From Cellvibrionaceae bacterium (GTDB taxonomy: Bacteria > Pseudomonadota > Gammaproteobacteria > Pseudomonadales > Cellvibrionaceae): a DNA stretch of 64,000 nucleotides. Position 1 is the first letter of the stretch, and each line of letters opens with the position of its first letter. This document shows, piece by piece, positions 26,050-34,646 of the stretch. Made by a program: the position numbers and the translations under genes. The notes under the pieces are model-generated. The model made no database searches. It worked only from the letters and a program-made list of their open reading frames with translations, and had not been told where the DNA came from. Location: assembly GCA_021151695.1 (NCBI GenBank), contig JAGKWU010000008.1, forward strand, positions 1 through 64,000, written 5' to 3'.

Positions 26050-28502
26050 TTAATCGTTTCCCCTTATTGTCCCGCTTCTTCTTGCTGGTGCTGCTGCCGT
26101 TACTGGCGCTGCTGGGTTACGCCTGGCATCACCTGGCGGCCAGCATCACACCCAGTGCGGGTGAGCTGAAGGTCGCCGGCCTGCAACAGCCGGTGCAGAT
26201 CAGCGAGGATGCCTATGGCACACCGCGCATAGTCGCTAACACAGATCGCGACGCCTATTTTGCCCTTGGCTTTAAACATGCCAGTGATCGTCTGTGGCAG
26301 CTGGAACTCCAGCGCCGTTTGGCCCAGGGGCGGCTGAGCGAAGTGCTGGGGGCGGGCGCACTGGGGGAAGATATCTGGATGCGCAGCCTGGGCCTGCATG
26401 AAGCGGCACGTAAAGCACTGGCCTACCTGGATAAAGACACGCTCGCCGGCCTCAATGCCTACGCCGAGGGCATCAACGCCTGGGTCGCGCAAGCGCCTAG
26501 CCTGCCGCCAGAGTTCCAGCTGCTGGGTATCAAACCCGAACCCTGGACAGCCTATGATTCGGTCAGTTGGCAAAAAGTCTTTTCGCTCACCCTGAGCGGC
26601 AATATCTTCGACGAGGTGCGCCGTAGCGCCCTGCTGCAAAAACTGCCGCCGGAAAAGCTCAAATACTTTTATCCCTATGATCCGGTATCCGCTCTCGCCG
26701 TTGCCCAAAAAGACACAAACACACCCACATCCGAACTGCTCGCCCGCAGCGACAGCCTGTTGCAGTGGGGTATAGGCCATCCCTTTACCGGCAGCAACGC
26801 CTGGGTGGTGTCAGGCAAATACACCCAATCGGGCAAGCCGATGCTGGCCAATGATCCTCACGTCGGCCTGCAAATGCCGAGTATCTGGTACGCCGCCGCG
26901 CTCAAGGGCGACAAGCTGGATGTGTCGGGTATGACGCTGGTGGGCTTGCCTATGGTGATCTTCGGACAGAACGCCCAAATCGCCTGGGGCGGTACCAGCC
27001 TGGAGAGCGATCAACAGGATCTGTTTATCGAAACCCTGTCGCCCGCCCATCCCGACCAGTATCTCGATAACGGCCAATGGCGCGCTTTTGAAAGCCATAC
27101 CGAAGTTATTAAGGTCAGCCCGGACTTTCCCGCGCTACTGAATGAGAAGCTAAATCCCGTAGAGCTGAAAGTCCGCCGCACCAGCCGCGGCCCGGTGATC
27201 AGCGACGTGCGGACCATGATGGATCAGGTGCTCAGCCTGCGCTGGTCGGCGCTCGACGATGACGACCGCACCACCGATGCTTTCTTCCAGCTGCAATACG
27301 CCGGTGATTGGGCGAGCTTTCGCCAGTCGCTGACCCTGCTCAAATCCCCGGGCCTGAATTTTGTCTACGCCGACCGCGCCGGCAATATTGGCTACCAGGC
27401 GGCGGGTATGTTGCCCAAACGTGGGCAGGGGAGAGCTGTGGAGGGGCAGGTTGTCAGCCAAAGCGCCGGCCTTATCCCATTGATTGCTGCATCGGGCGCC
27501 GATTGGCAGGGCTACTTTCCGTTTGATGCCATGCCTTCGCGCTACAACCCGCCCGAGGGCTTTATCGTCAGTGCCAACCAGCAGCTTCCCGTGGAGTTGC
27601 TGCCCGATCCAGCCTTGGTTATCTCCCACGAGTGGGCACCCAGGGCGCGCCATGATCGCATCAGCCAACTGCTGCAAACCCAAATCGCCAGCGGCACCCC
27701 TTTTTCACTTGAACAAATGGGCCGTATACAAGGTGACCGCATAGACTTGAGCGCTCTCGCGTTGTTACCAAAATTACAAGCCGTGCAGGGGACTAATCCT
27801 CAAGCATCTGCCGCCCTGGCTGAACTCGCCCGCTGGCAAGGCGAGTTTGCGGCCGATTCCGTCGGCGCCACGCTATTTGCCACCTGGGCTTACAACCTGA
27901 AACAGGAACTCTTCGGTAATTTGCAAAATGTCGGCTGGCAGCGCCCCGGCAAAGAAAACCTGATCGGTAGCGCTATCGACCGCATGGATTGGTTTCGCTT
28001 ATCCGATGCGTTGGCGGGTGGCGACTGGTGTCAGCCCAATCAATCCAGCCCTTGTGCCGGCGAGCTCCAGCGCAGCCTGGCCAACAGTCTGAAGCAGCTG
28101 GATAAAATCACCGGCAGCAGCGATCCACAACAATGGCGCTGGGGCGAGTTAATCACTACGGAGTTTATCCACCAGCCTTTTGGCCGCGTGAAAGGCATGG
28201 AGGGTTTGTTCAACCGCAAGCTGCACGCCGGCGCGTCGCCCAATAGCGTCAACGCCGCCAATATGCAGTTCGATGCGCTCAAAGGTTTTCGTCAGGATTT
28301 CGGAGCCAGCTTCCGCCAGGTGTTCGAGCTGGATGAGCAGCGCCGTCACCATTATCTGCTCAGCACCGGTCAATCGGGCAATATCGCCAGCCCGCATTTC
28401 GATGACATGCTCAAACCCTTTTCCCAAAACCAGCTAACACCTTTTGTGGTAAACCAAAACACCACACTTAACCTTGTCCCCGCTGTTGGAGCGCGTCCAT
28501 GA
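26046..28502 (+). CDS. periplasmic Ntn-hydrolase acylase (penicillin acylase / PvdQ family)
   Basis: GTG at 26046 overlaps the thioesterase stop. The 818-residue precursor has an N-terminal signal or anchor (LLSRFFLLVLLPLLALLGYA), an alpha chain (with the YGTPRIVA and GFKHASDRLWQLELQRR motifs), a spacer and a beta chain. The beta chain should begin at the nucleophile Ser250 (TGSNAWVV) after self-cleavage. Later conserved parts include DPHVGLQMPSIWY. Family members hydrolyse amides of aromatic or fatty acids. In pyoverdine biosynthesis PvdQ removes the fatty acyl chain from the exported precursor in the periplasm. Placed in this operon, it suggests that the product is made and exported as an N-acyl pro-form. 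Confidence 0.92.
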   Translation: MINRFPLLSRFFLLVLLPLLALLGYAWHHLAASITPSAGELKVAGLQQPVQISEDAYGTPRIVANTDRDAYFALGFKHASDRLWQLELQRRLAQGRLSEVLGAGALGEDIWMRSLGLHEAARKALAYLDKDTLAGLNAYAEGINAWVAQAPSLPPEFQLLGIKPEPWTAYDSVSWQKVFSLTLSGNIFDEVRRSALLQKLPPEKLKYFYPYDPVSALAVAQKDTNTPTSELLARSDSLLQWGIGHPFTGSNAWVVSGKYTQSGKPMLANDPHVGLQMPSIWYAAALKGDKLDVSGMTLVGLPMVIFGQNAQIAWGGTSLESDQQDLFIETLSPAHPDQYLDNGQWRAFESHTEVIKVSPDFPALLNEKLNPVELKVRRTSRGPVISDVRTMMDQVLSLRWSALDDDDRTTDAFFQLQYAGDWASFRQSLTLLKSPGLNFVYADRAGNIGYQAAGMLPKRGQGRAVEGQVVSQSAGLIPLIAASGADWQGYFPFDAMPSRYNPPEGFIVSANQQLPVELLPDPALVISHEWAPRARHDRISQLLQTQIASGTPFSLEQMGRIQGDRIDLSALALLPKLQAVQGTNPQASAALAELARWQGEFAADSVGATLFATWAYNLKQELFGNLQNVGWQRPGKENLIGSAIDRMDWFRLSDALAGGDWCQPNQSSPCAGELQRSLANSLKQLDKITGSSDPQQWRWGELITTEFIHQPFGRVKGMEGLFNRKLHAGASPNSVNAANMQFDALKGFRQDFGASFRQVFELDEQRRHHYLLSTGQSGNIASPHFDDMLKPFSQNQLTPFVVNQNTTLNLVPAVGARP

Positions 28503-30202
28503 ATCTGTTAAAGCTTTTTTCCAGCTACGCGCCCAACCGGGTTTTCCTCGCCATATTGGCCGGTGCTATTTCCGGTGTTGCTTACGCCATGTTGATCCCG
28601 GTGATGATGACCGCGCTCAGTGGTGCACCGGCAGGTCTCTCGATTGCGGGTGGACAGACAACGTTTGTCTGGGGTATTGAAGTTACGCACGCTAAATCTG
28701 CCGCGCTGTTTTTAATCTTGTGTGTACTGATTATGGTTACGCGCACCGCATCGCAGGTATTTTTAGCGCGCATCAGTATGGATGTAACCACTCGCCTGCG
28801 TCGTAGCTTGTATGACCGCATCGCTAACACTTCTATTGCCGCACTTGAGCAACGCACCAGTGGCCAATTAATCCAAACCCTCACTACTGATGTGCAGCGA
28901 ATCGTGGGTGGTGCGGGCATGATTCCCGAAGTGCTGATCCAGGTTTCTACTTTCGTTGGGCTGATGGGGTTTTTAAGCTACCTCAACACCAAAGTGTTCA
29001 CCTTTGTATTGTGCAGCATTGTATTTGGTGTGGTGACTTATCAATTGCCCATGATGTTCGGTGTGCGCTATTTCATTCGCGCGCGCAACCATATGGACGA
29101 ATTACAAGAAGGTTTTAAAGGCTTGGTGGAAGGCGCCAAAGAATTAAAGCTCAATCGCGCCAAGCAGCAGGATTTTTTGCAGCGCCAATTACTCGATCAG
29201 GAAGACAAGGTTATCCATTACGAAAAAACCGGCTTTACCATCGTCAAACTCGCGCAAAACTATGGCGACCTGATCAGCTATTTTTCCATGGGCGTGATTG
29301 CATTTATCTACATCAACTATCACGCGATTTCGGTGGCAGAATTGACCGGTGTTATTATGGTATTGCTTTACATTACGGGGCCCGTAGCCGCCATGCTGAA
29401 TGTGTTGCCAGAGTTTGCCCGCGCAAAAGTGTCACTCAACAAAGTACAAGCCTTATTTGATGAATTGCCAATAGAAACCGGTAATAAAGAATTAACGGAA
29501 GCGCCCAAATGGCAGAGCCTTTCACTCAATAATATTCGCTACCAACATCTGGGTGGTGGTGCTAGCAAAAGCTTCAGTATTGGCCCCATCAACGCGCAGA
29601 TAAAGCGCGGCGAAATTACCTTTATTGTGGGTGGCAATGGCAGCGGTAAATCCACGCTTTCAAAAGTGTTGAGCCTGCACTATCCCGCCACCAGCGGTGA
29701 CATTGCTTTTGATGATATTCCACTAACACCGGATAACCTCAACAGCTATCGCCAGCAAATCGCCTGTATCTATTCGGATTATTATTTATTTAAACAAGTG
29801 CACGGCCGCTTTGGTGACGAAGATAAACTCAAACAGCAAGTGGATGCGCTGTTGGAATTACTGGAGTTGAAAGGCAAAGTACAATTCCAGGATGGCAGTT
29901 TCTCTTCACTGAAATTATCCGACGGCCAGCGTCGCCGCTTGGCGTTGCTGGTGGCTTTCCTTGATGACAAAGATCTATACGTATTTGACGAATGGGCAGC
30001 GGATCAAGATCCACATTTCAAAAAGGTTTTTTACTTCGATATTTTGCCGAGCTTGAAAGCGCGTGGAAAGGCCGTAGTGGCTATTTCACACGACGACCGT
30101 TATTTCCACATAGCGGACCAAATTCTCATGATGGAGGATGGGCATTTGGTAGATAGTCGCGCGGTGAGCGAAAATCTGGAATTGGTGGCAGCGTTGAATT
30201 GA
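28499..30202 (+). CDS. cyclic-peptide-type ABC exporter (PvdE/SyrD-like)
   Basis: A 567-residue half-transporter with a membrane domain (about residues 1-320, five to six segments) fused to an ATPase domain: Walker A GGNGSGKST (about 377), signature LSDGQRRRLALL (about 473) and Walker B DLYVFDEWAADQDP. The degenerate signature and FDEWAADQDP are typical of the PvdE/SyrD family, which moves non-ribosomal peptide precursors across the inner membrane. The start overlaps the acylase stop (ATGA). Codons end in A/T more often than in the genes just upstream. It is the last gene of the operon, followed directly by a palindromic repeat. Confidence 0.92.
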   Translation: MNLLKLFSSYAPNRVFLAILAGAISGVAYAMLIPVMMTALSGAPAGLSIAGGQTTFVWGIEVTHAKSAALFLILCVLIMVTRTASQVFLARISMDVTTRLRRSLYDRIANTSIAALEQRTSGQLIQTLTTDVQRIVGGAGMIPEVLIQVSTFVGLMGFLSYLNTKVFTFVLCSIVFGVVTYQLPMMFGVRYFIRARNHMDELQEGFKGLVEGAKELKLNRAKQQDFLQRQLLDQEDKVIHYEKTGFTIVKLAQNYGDLISYFSMGVIAFIYINYHAISVAELTGVIMVLLYITGPVAAMLNVLPEFARAKVSLNKVQALFDELPIETGNKELTEAPKWQSLSLNNIRYQHLGGGASKSFSIGPINAQIKRGEITFIVGGNGSGKSTLSKVLSLHYPATSGDIAFDDIPLTPDNLNSYRQQIACIYSDYYLFKQVHGRFGDEDKLKQQVDALLELLELKGKVQFQDGSFSSLKLSDGQRRRLALLVAFLDDKDLYVFDEWAADQDPHFKKVFYFDILPSLKARGKAVVAISHDDRYFHIADQILMMEDGHLVDSRAVSENLELVAALN

Positions 30203-30208
30203 TTTGTA

Positions 30209-30308
30209 GGGCGGGTTAGCCGAAGGCGTAACCCGCGTTGTGCAATGAGTGATGCAAATAATTTTAGATTGAGGGAGATACGCGGATTACGCTTTCGGCT
30301 AACCCGCT
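30209..30308. terminator. paired dispersed repeat between convergent genes, probable bidirectional terminator
   Basis: GCGGGTTAGCCGAAGGCGTA near 30211 is itself a hairpin and pairs imperfectly with its inverse at 30281-30308 (CGGATTAC, then CGGCTAACCCGC). Elements of the form GCGGGTTAGC...GTAACCCGC are common intergenic repeats in gammaproteobacteria. It fills the space between the ABC exporter and the convergent glycosyltransferase gene, where it probably ends or trims both transcripts. Confidence 0.65.
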
Positions 30309-30318
30309 CTATGAAAAA

Positions 30319-31125
30319 TCAAGCCGGCTCTTCCTCTGCCACAAACAACTCCGCGTCCTTCAGCAATGAGTGATGCGGCATCTGGCTAATTTGCTCCGGC
30401 GTAAAACGGCTGAACACAAATGCATCTATGTCGGTGTCATCTATCACTCGCTCGCCCGCAGCAATACGGCGCAAGTCTTCCTCAATAACAGCTTCACGCA
30501 ATTGCTGGGAAATGCCGGCATAGTGGGAAATATAACTGTCGCTACGCTGGTTGTGTGGCACGTTCAGGAAATACATGTGGTTGAATTTGTGGCTCAACTT
30601 AAACAACGGAATGCCATTTTTTTGCAGGTTGTAATTCATAACGCTCTGCTCAGGATAAAGGCTGCCTGACATATCCTCGTGCAACTCAAACACGGCTTTA
30701 TGGGCTTGGCTTGCTAGCATAACGCCAACATTGAAGTAACCTTTGGTCCAGCCAATCTGGCCGTATTTTTCCTGCATCAAATTTATTTCTGCGCTCTGGT
30801 CGATATTGAAATCATCTTCTGCTAATGCACCAAACTCTGCTTCAGGCACAAGCTCAAATAAATTGGGGCAATTGCCAGTAACAGTCGTATCCAGATCGAG
30901 ATAAAGGATGCGGTTGTAAGTTTCCAGATAATCGCGCAACACAAACTTTGCCCAATAGGCGGAGTAATCTTTAAATTGGTAAGTCTCAGGGATTTTATCT
31001 ATGACAATAAAATCAGCTCCAACGCGTTCGGCGTAGGCGCGCATGGTGGGAATCGTTAAGTCCGCCATTTTTTTCATGGCAGTCCCTATGTTGATAGTGA
31101 TAACAGCATTGCGTGTTGGCGTCAT
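30319..31125 (-). CDS. GT8-like glycosyltransferase
   Basis: 268 residues, ATG at 31125 with AAGGAA seven bases before it. The N-terminus (TPTRNAVITINIG), the tyrosine-rich middle and the DLD metal-binding motif in RILYLDLDTTV (about residues 93-103) are typical of GT-A fold family 8 enzymes. NVGVMLAS and a late SHYAG also fit. These use a UDP-sugar and act on lipopolysaccharide, capsule or protein acceptors. It lies 72 bases after a hexapeptide acyltransferase on the same strand, so the pair may modify one surface glycan. A role in tailoring the NRPS-PKS product cannot be excluded, but the pair is convergent to that operon. Confidence 0.75.
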   Translation of the reverse strand: MTPTRNAVITINIGTAMKKMADLTIPTMRAYAERVGADFIVIDKIPETYQFKDYSAYWAKFVLRDYLETYNRILYLDLDTTVTGNCPNLFELVPEAEFGALAEDDFNIDQSAEINLMQEKYGQIGWTKGYFNVGVMLASQAHKAVFELHEDMSGSLYPEQSVMNYNLQKNGIPLFKLSHKFNHMYFLNVPHNQRSDSYISHYAGISQQLREAVIEEDLRRIAAGERVIDDTDIDAFVFSRFTPEQISQMPHHSLLKDAELFVAEEEPA

Positions 31126-31197
31126 GGCAGGTTCCTTTTGAAAGCGAGATAAATTTTGAAAGAGAGATAAATCAGAGCGGTGAATCTTTTAAGCTGG

Positions 31198-31821
31198 CTA
31201 CAATACGTCGCCAGACCAGGTAATGTTTTCGCGGATAACACGCGCCGGTGTGCCGGCTACCAAGGTGTTTTTACGAACGGTTTTGGAAACCACCGACATA
31301 GTGCCCACCACTACATCGGATTCTATGTGGCTGCCTTTCAGTACCGTGACACCACGGCCCAACCACACGCGATCTTCCAGCACAATATTTTTTTCGGGAT
31401 TAATACGTGTGCCATTTTCATCGAGGATGGAGTGGCTATCAGTAGTGCGTATTTGTATCTGATCTGAGAAGAGGCAGCCTTCGCCGATGTGGATACTGGT
31501 ACCATGGTGGGCAAAGATATTGGCCGACCCACATTTGCTTTTTTGTCCGATTTCAATGACGTTTCCGTCGCCTATAAGCTCCAGGGCGCCACCAATAAAA
31601 CAATCTTTGTGGATAATCAGGCGATTATTGTTGCCCAAAATGCTGATGCGAAGGTCGTAGCTTTCTACGGAATCATCTACCTGCACCAGATTGTCTTTTC
31701 CGCCAACATACATTCTGGTTTTTTTGGCGTTCCATGAGCAGGTAACTTTGTTGTTGCGAGCAACATAAAAGTAATTGGATAGTGTCAGGCGACGCACAAT
31801 ATTGGTTATTTTTCTGAGCAT
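31198..31821 (-). CDS. left-handed beta-helix acyltransferase (hexapeptide repeat)
   Basis: 207 residues with ATG at 31821 and a weak GGGA site before it. The sequence from about residue 55 is a run of hexapeptide-type turns (LGNNNRLIIHKDCFIGG, IHIGEGCLF, LEDRVWLGRGVTVLKG, IESDVVVG) ending in AGTPARVIRENI. This is characteristic of trimeric O-acetyl- or other acyl-CoA transferases of the WcaF/NodL/maltose acetyltransferase type. A catalytic His is likely in FAHHGTS. The acceptor is unknown; the adjacent glycosyltransferase suggests a surface polysaccharide. Confidence 0.8.
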   Translation of the reverse strand: MLRKITNIVRRLTLSNYFYVARNNKVTCSWNAKKTRMYVGGKDNLVQVDDSVESYDLRISILGNNNRLIIHKDCFIGGALELIGDGNVIEIGQKSKCGSANIFAHHGTSIHIGEGCLFSDQIQIRTTDSHSILDENGTRINPEKNIVLEDRVWLGRGVTVLKGSHIESDVVVGTMSVVSKTVRKNTLVAGTPARVIRENITWSGDVL

Positions 31822-31984
31822 GATTCGTCCCGGAGCAGGTTAAAAATTTGTCCGAGTGTAAAACATCTGGCGCTTAAAATTTTTATGAATTCGATTGCAA
31901 TAGCGCGATTTTTTGTTGCTTTGTGAGCTATTGTTTAAGGTCGCTTTTGCGTAATAAAAAATTCATCGTTTGGAACCGGTTGCT

Positions 31985-32827
31985 ATGGATAAACTTGTGA
32001 ACTTTCCCTCAGCATTTGTTTCGCCGCGCAACCTCGGTATTTGGTTGCCGCGACAATACCAGCAGCAGCCCGAGCAGCATTTTCCTGTGCTCTATATGCA
32101 GGATGGCCAAAACCTGTTTGACGAAACTATAGAGATAGAAAACTCCTGGCAGCTGGATGAAACTGCACAGCGGTTGATGGATGAAGGTAAAATTCAGCCG
32201 GCCATCATCGTAGGTATATGGAACTCCTGGATTCGTCGGCTGGATTATTTTCCGCAAAAAGCCGCGAATTATTTTTCCCCTGAAGATGAAGTCATCATTG
32301 CCGAGGCAAAGCAGGAGTTGGGTGATCCACTGGATACACCCTGGCAGGGCGATGCTTACCTGAAATTTATCGTGCAGGAGGTAAAACCTTACATAGATAC
32401 CCATTACCGCACATTGCCCCAGCAGGAGCACACCATGGTTGCTGGTAGTTCTTACGGTGGGTTGATATCGCTGTACGCCCTTGCCGAATATCCCGACATA
32501 TTTTCTGCCGCTGCCTGCCTCTCCACCCACTGGCCGATTCTTTACAGTAATTCCCATATGTCACCCTCGGAAGCCATTCGCGCCTATCTGCGCGAACATC
32601 TTCCCATCGCTGGCAATCACCGCATTTATTTCGATTACGGCAGCGAAGGTTTGGATCAGTATTACGAAGTCCACCAATTGCAAGTGGATAAAATCATGCA
32701 GAACAAAGGTTATACCTCTGGTCGCGATTGGATGACTCGCTCGTTTCCGGGTACTGACCATACTGAACGCGATTGGGCTGCAAGATTGGATGTGGTGTTG
32801 GAGTTTTTGTTGAAGCCAACAGTTTAG
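31985..32827 (+). CDS. putative esterase, EsteraseD/CE1-like alpha/beta hydrolase
   Basis: I take ATG 31985 (MDKLVNF); the frame can also start at TTG 31970. The 280-residue protein has the order of the D-type esterase family: RNLGIWLP and PVLYMQDGQNLFDE near the start, the nucleophile Ser in AGSSYGGLISLYAL (about residue 150) and a late His in GTDHTERDW. Family members include siderophore esterases, feruloyl/acetyl-xylan esterases and S-formylglutathione hydrolases. No signal peptide is visible, so a cytoplasmic role is likely. Its substrate cannot be told from sequence. A palindromic repeat follows directly. Confidence 0.8.
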   Translation: MDKLVNFPSAFVSPRNLGIWLPRQYQQQPEQHFPVLYMQDGQNLFDETIEIENSWQLDETAQRLMDEGKIQPAIIVGIWNSWIRRLDYFPQKAANYFSPEDEVIIAEAKQELGDPLDTPWQGDAYLKFIVQEVKPYIDTHYRTLPQQEHTMVAGSSYGGLISLYALAEYPDIFSAAACLSTHWPILYSNSHMSPSEAIRAYLREHLPIAGNHRIYFDYGSEGLDQYYEVHQLQVDKIMQNKGYTSGRDWMTRSFPGTDHTERDWAARLDVVLEFLLKPTV

Positions 32828-32841
32828 TAAGGGGCAATCGG

Positions 32842-32897
32842 GCGGGGAGTCGTCATCCCCGGCTCGCGGGGGCGCCCAGCCCGAGGATGACGATTCC
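32842..32897. repeat. intergenic copy of the palindromic repeat found inside the PKS gene
   Basis: The arms GGGGAGTCGTCATCC (32844-32858) and GGATGACGATTCCC (32884-32897) are inverted copies around a GC-rich middle. CGCGGGGGCGCCCAG (32865-32879) is the exact reverse complement of 12641-12655 in the PKS gene. It lies just after the esterase and may work as a terminator. Confidence 0.85.
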
Positions 32898-32974
32898 CTG
32901 TTAAATAAAGCCTTGTGCGTTGCGAGAAAAAATCCCCGATAATAACGTTCTCATCCCCATAACAGGCCAACCCC

Positions 32975-33337
32975 ATGTCCCTCACCAACAAACGCTTCTA
33001 CATTGCCGACTGCGCTATCGAAGATATTGATATGGAGTCCTCCCTGCCCAAAGGCAAGGTAGATTCCTGGGCATTGGGGCGCGCAACCCTGGCAGCAGGT
33101 GATATTGAATTGCACTTCAATTGGGTCGCCCGTGGCGGCGAGACAGTGCCAACGGCGTTTGATTTTGAAGTAACCCTGGATGAAGAGCAGCCGGATTTTG
33201 AACTGGAAGGTTTTGATTACTCCACTGAGGAGGAGCGCGATTCGGCCATCAATGAAATTCTTGCCGGCTGTGATTGGCAAGCCGAAGTGCTCGAATGCCT
33301 GCCCAAAAATGCCGCCCAGTTAGCGGCATTGCAATAG
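32975..33337 (+). CDS. small acidic protein of unknown function
   Basis: 120 residues with no family I recognise. It is acidic, especially at residues 65-95 (many Asp/Glu), with no signal peptide, membrane segment or cysteine-rich motif; it has only three cysteines. The hydrophobic pattern suggests a small alpha/beta fold. The frame has normal local codon use and starts 77 bases after the intergenic palindrome. It is convergent with the calcium-binding protein gene three bases away. Probably a real cytoplasmic protein; function unknown. Confidence 0.65.
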   Translation: MSLTNKRFYIADCAIEDIDMESSLPKGKVDSWALGRATLAAGDIELHFNWVARGGETVPTAFDFEVTLDEEQPDFELEGFDYSTEEERDSAINEILAGCDWQAEVLECLPKNAAQLAALQ

Positions 33338-33340
33338 ATC

Positions 33341-34438
33341 TCAAACCGTCAAATTTATCTCCTGCACTACTCCTGTTTGGCCATCTTCGCGTACATAAAT
33401 ACCGCTGGCAGCCACTTCGCCGAGCGAATTATTGCTGCTGTCCTTCAGCTGAAATGGGGTGGTCAAATGCCCCAAAAAGATCGCGCCAATGTTTTTGTCG
33501 CCCAGCGCCAACAGCTGTTTACTGCCGTCCTCGTTGGTCGTCCATATGCGCAGTTTGTGGTAGATACTGTCGGCTTCGTCGATAAAATGATTGTTATCTT
33601 CGTCAAACTGCGCAAGCTCGGAAAAGCCCTGGCCAGTGCTAGGGCCGAAGAGTTCCGAGCCATCGTTGATGACTCCATCACCATTGCGATCCAGCGCTAA
33701 AAAGCCGCTGCCAGGTCTCAAGCTCGCAAGCTGCTCCTCATCGCCATCGGCGTCCAGGTCAAAGTTAAAACGGGTTTGATCCAGCTGTGCGCCCTTGCCA
33801 TCGAAATTGATTACCAGCGGATCTACCTTTTTGGGAGCGCCTATGTCCAGGTTGAGATGGGACTCCTCAACATAGTCCCGGCTCATGGTCAGGCTGCTCT
33901 CAAAACTGATGCTGCGTCCGTCGCTGGTGTGAATCACACCGGCGGCTTTGAATTCCAGTTTCTCCTGTTCCTGGTAGCGCTCGTGGCGCTGGTAATTAAC
34001 TCGAACATTGTTGTTATTGACGGAGCGCCCTGATGAAACGGGCTCGGGCGAGGTTGGGCGGGAATCCACGTCCAGAATTTGTACGCCTGCATCCGTGGAT
34101 AGCTCCAGCGGATCTGAAAGCTTCATTGAATGGCCGGTGATAGATTCATAGAGCCGCTGCAAAATCATAAAGTTAATGCGCGAGCGTGAATCCATGCTTT
34201 GGCTAAGATCGAGCGTCTGGCGGCCGCGATTGAGTTCGAGCAGTGAAAATCCCTGCGCAGAAATAGTTACCTGCTCATTCCAACGGCGGGCACGAGCGTT
34301 TTCCGTTGCATCGGATTGATTGGTCGATGGGTTAGTACCTAGCTGAGTCAGCGAAAAGTCCAGTGTTTCGCTAACTTCATGGGTTTCGCGGTAATCATGA
34401 CTGGCGGCCATGGCGATCTTGGCATCGGCAATAATCAT
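33341..34438 (-). CDS. EF-hand-type calcium-binding protein
   Basis: 365 residues; ATG 34438 is preceded by AGAGGGA. The N-terminal two thirds is hydrophilic, with no signal peptide. The C-terminal third (about residues 225-310) has three EF-hand/dockerin-like loops: DLDADGDEEQ, DRNGDGVINDGSE and DEDNNHFIDEAD. This pattern, with the LFGPSTGQGF stretch, occurs in proteins related to large RTX or surface proteins of marine gammaproteobacteria. Calcium binding is likely. Location is unclear: it could leave by a type I system, though I see no glycine-rich nonapeptide repeats. Function unknown. Confidence 0.75.
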   Translation of the reverse strand: MIIADAKIAMAASHDYRETHEVSETLDFSLTQLGTNPSTNQSDATENARARRWNEQVTISAQGFSLLELNRGRQTLDLSQSMDSRSRINFMILQRLYESITGHSMKLSDPLELSTDAGVQILDVDSRPTSPEPVSSGRSVNNNNVRVNYQRHERYQEQEKLEFKAAGVIHTSDGRSISFESSLTMSRDYVEESHLNLDIGAPKKVDPLVINFDGKGAQLDQTRFNFDLDADGDEEQLASLRPGSGFLALDRNGDGVINDGSELFGPSTGQGFSELAQFDEDNNHFIDEADSIYHKLRIWTTNEDGSKQLLALGDKNIGAIFLGHLTTPFQLKDSSNNSLGEVAASGIYVREDGQTGVVQEINLTV

Positions 34439-34646
34439 GGGAATCCCTCTTTTTACTTTTGGATGTTGGATTTCGACATGAGGGTTAACGGCTGCTCCGC
34501 TTAAATGTTGAGCGATTTTTGCCGCTTTTTTTGGTTTGATGATATTTGTAACCTCTTATTCAAGCTGACTTGAAGTTGGCGCCTTGTCGCCTCATTGAGT
34601 TTTTGCTCCGGGCAAATCGCCCGCTCCATTTTCTTGAGGTAGCTGT

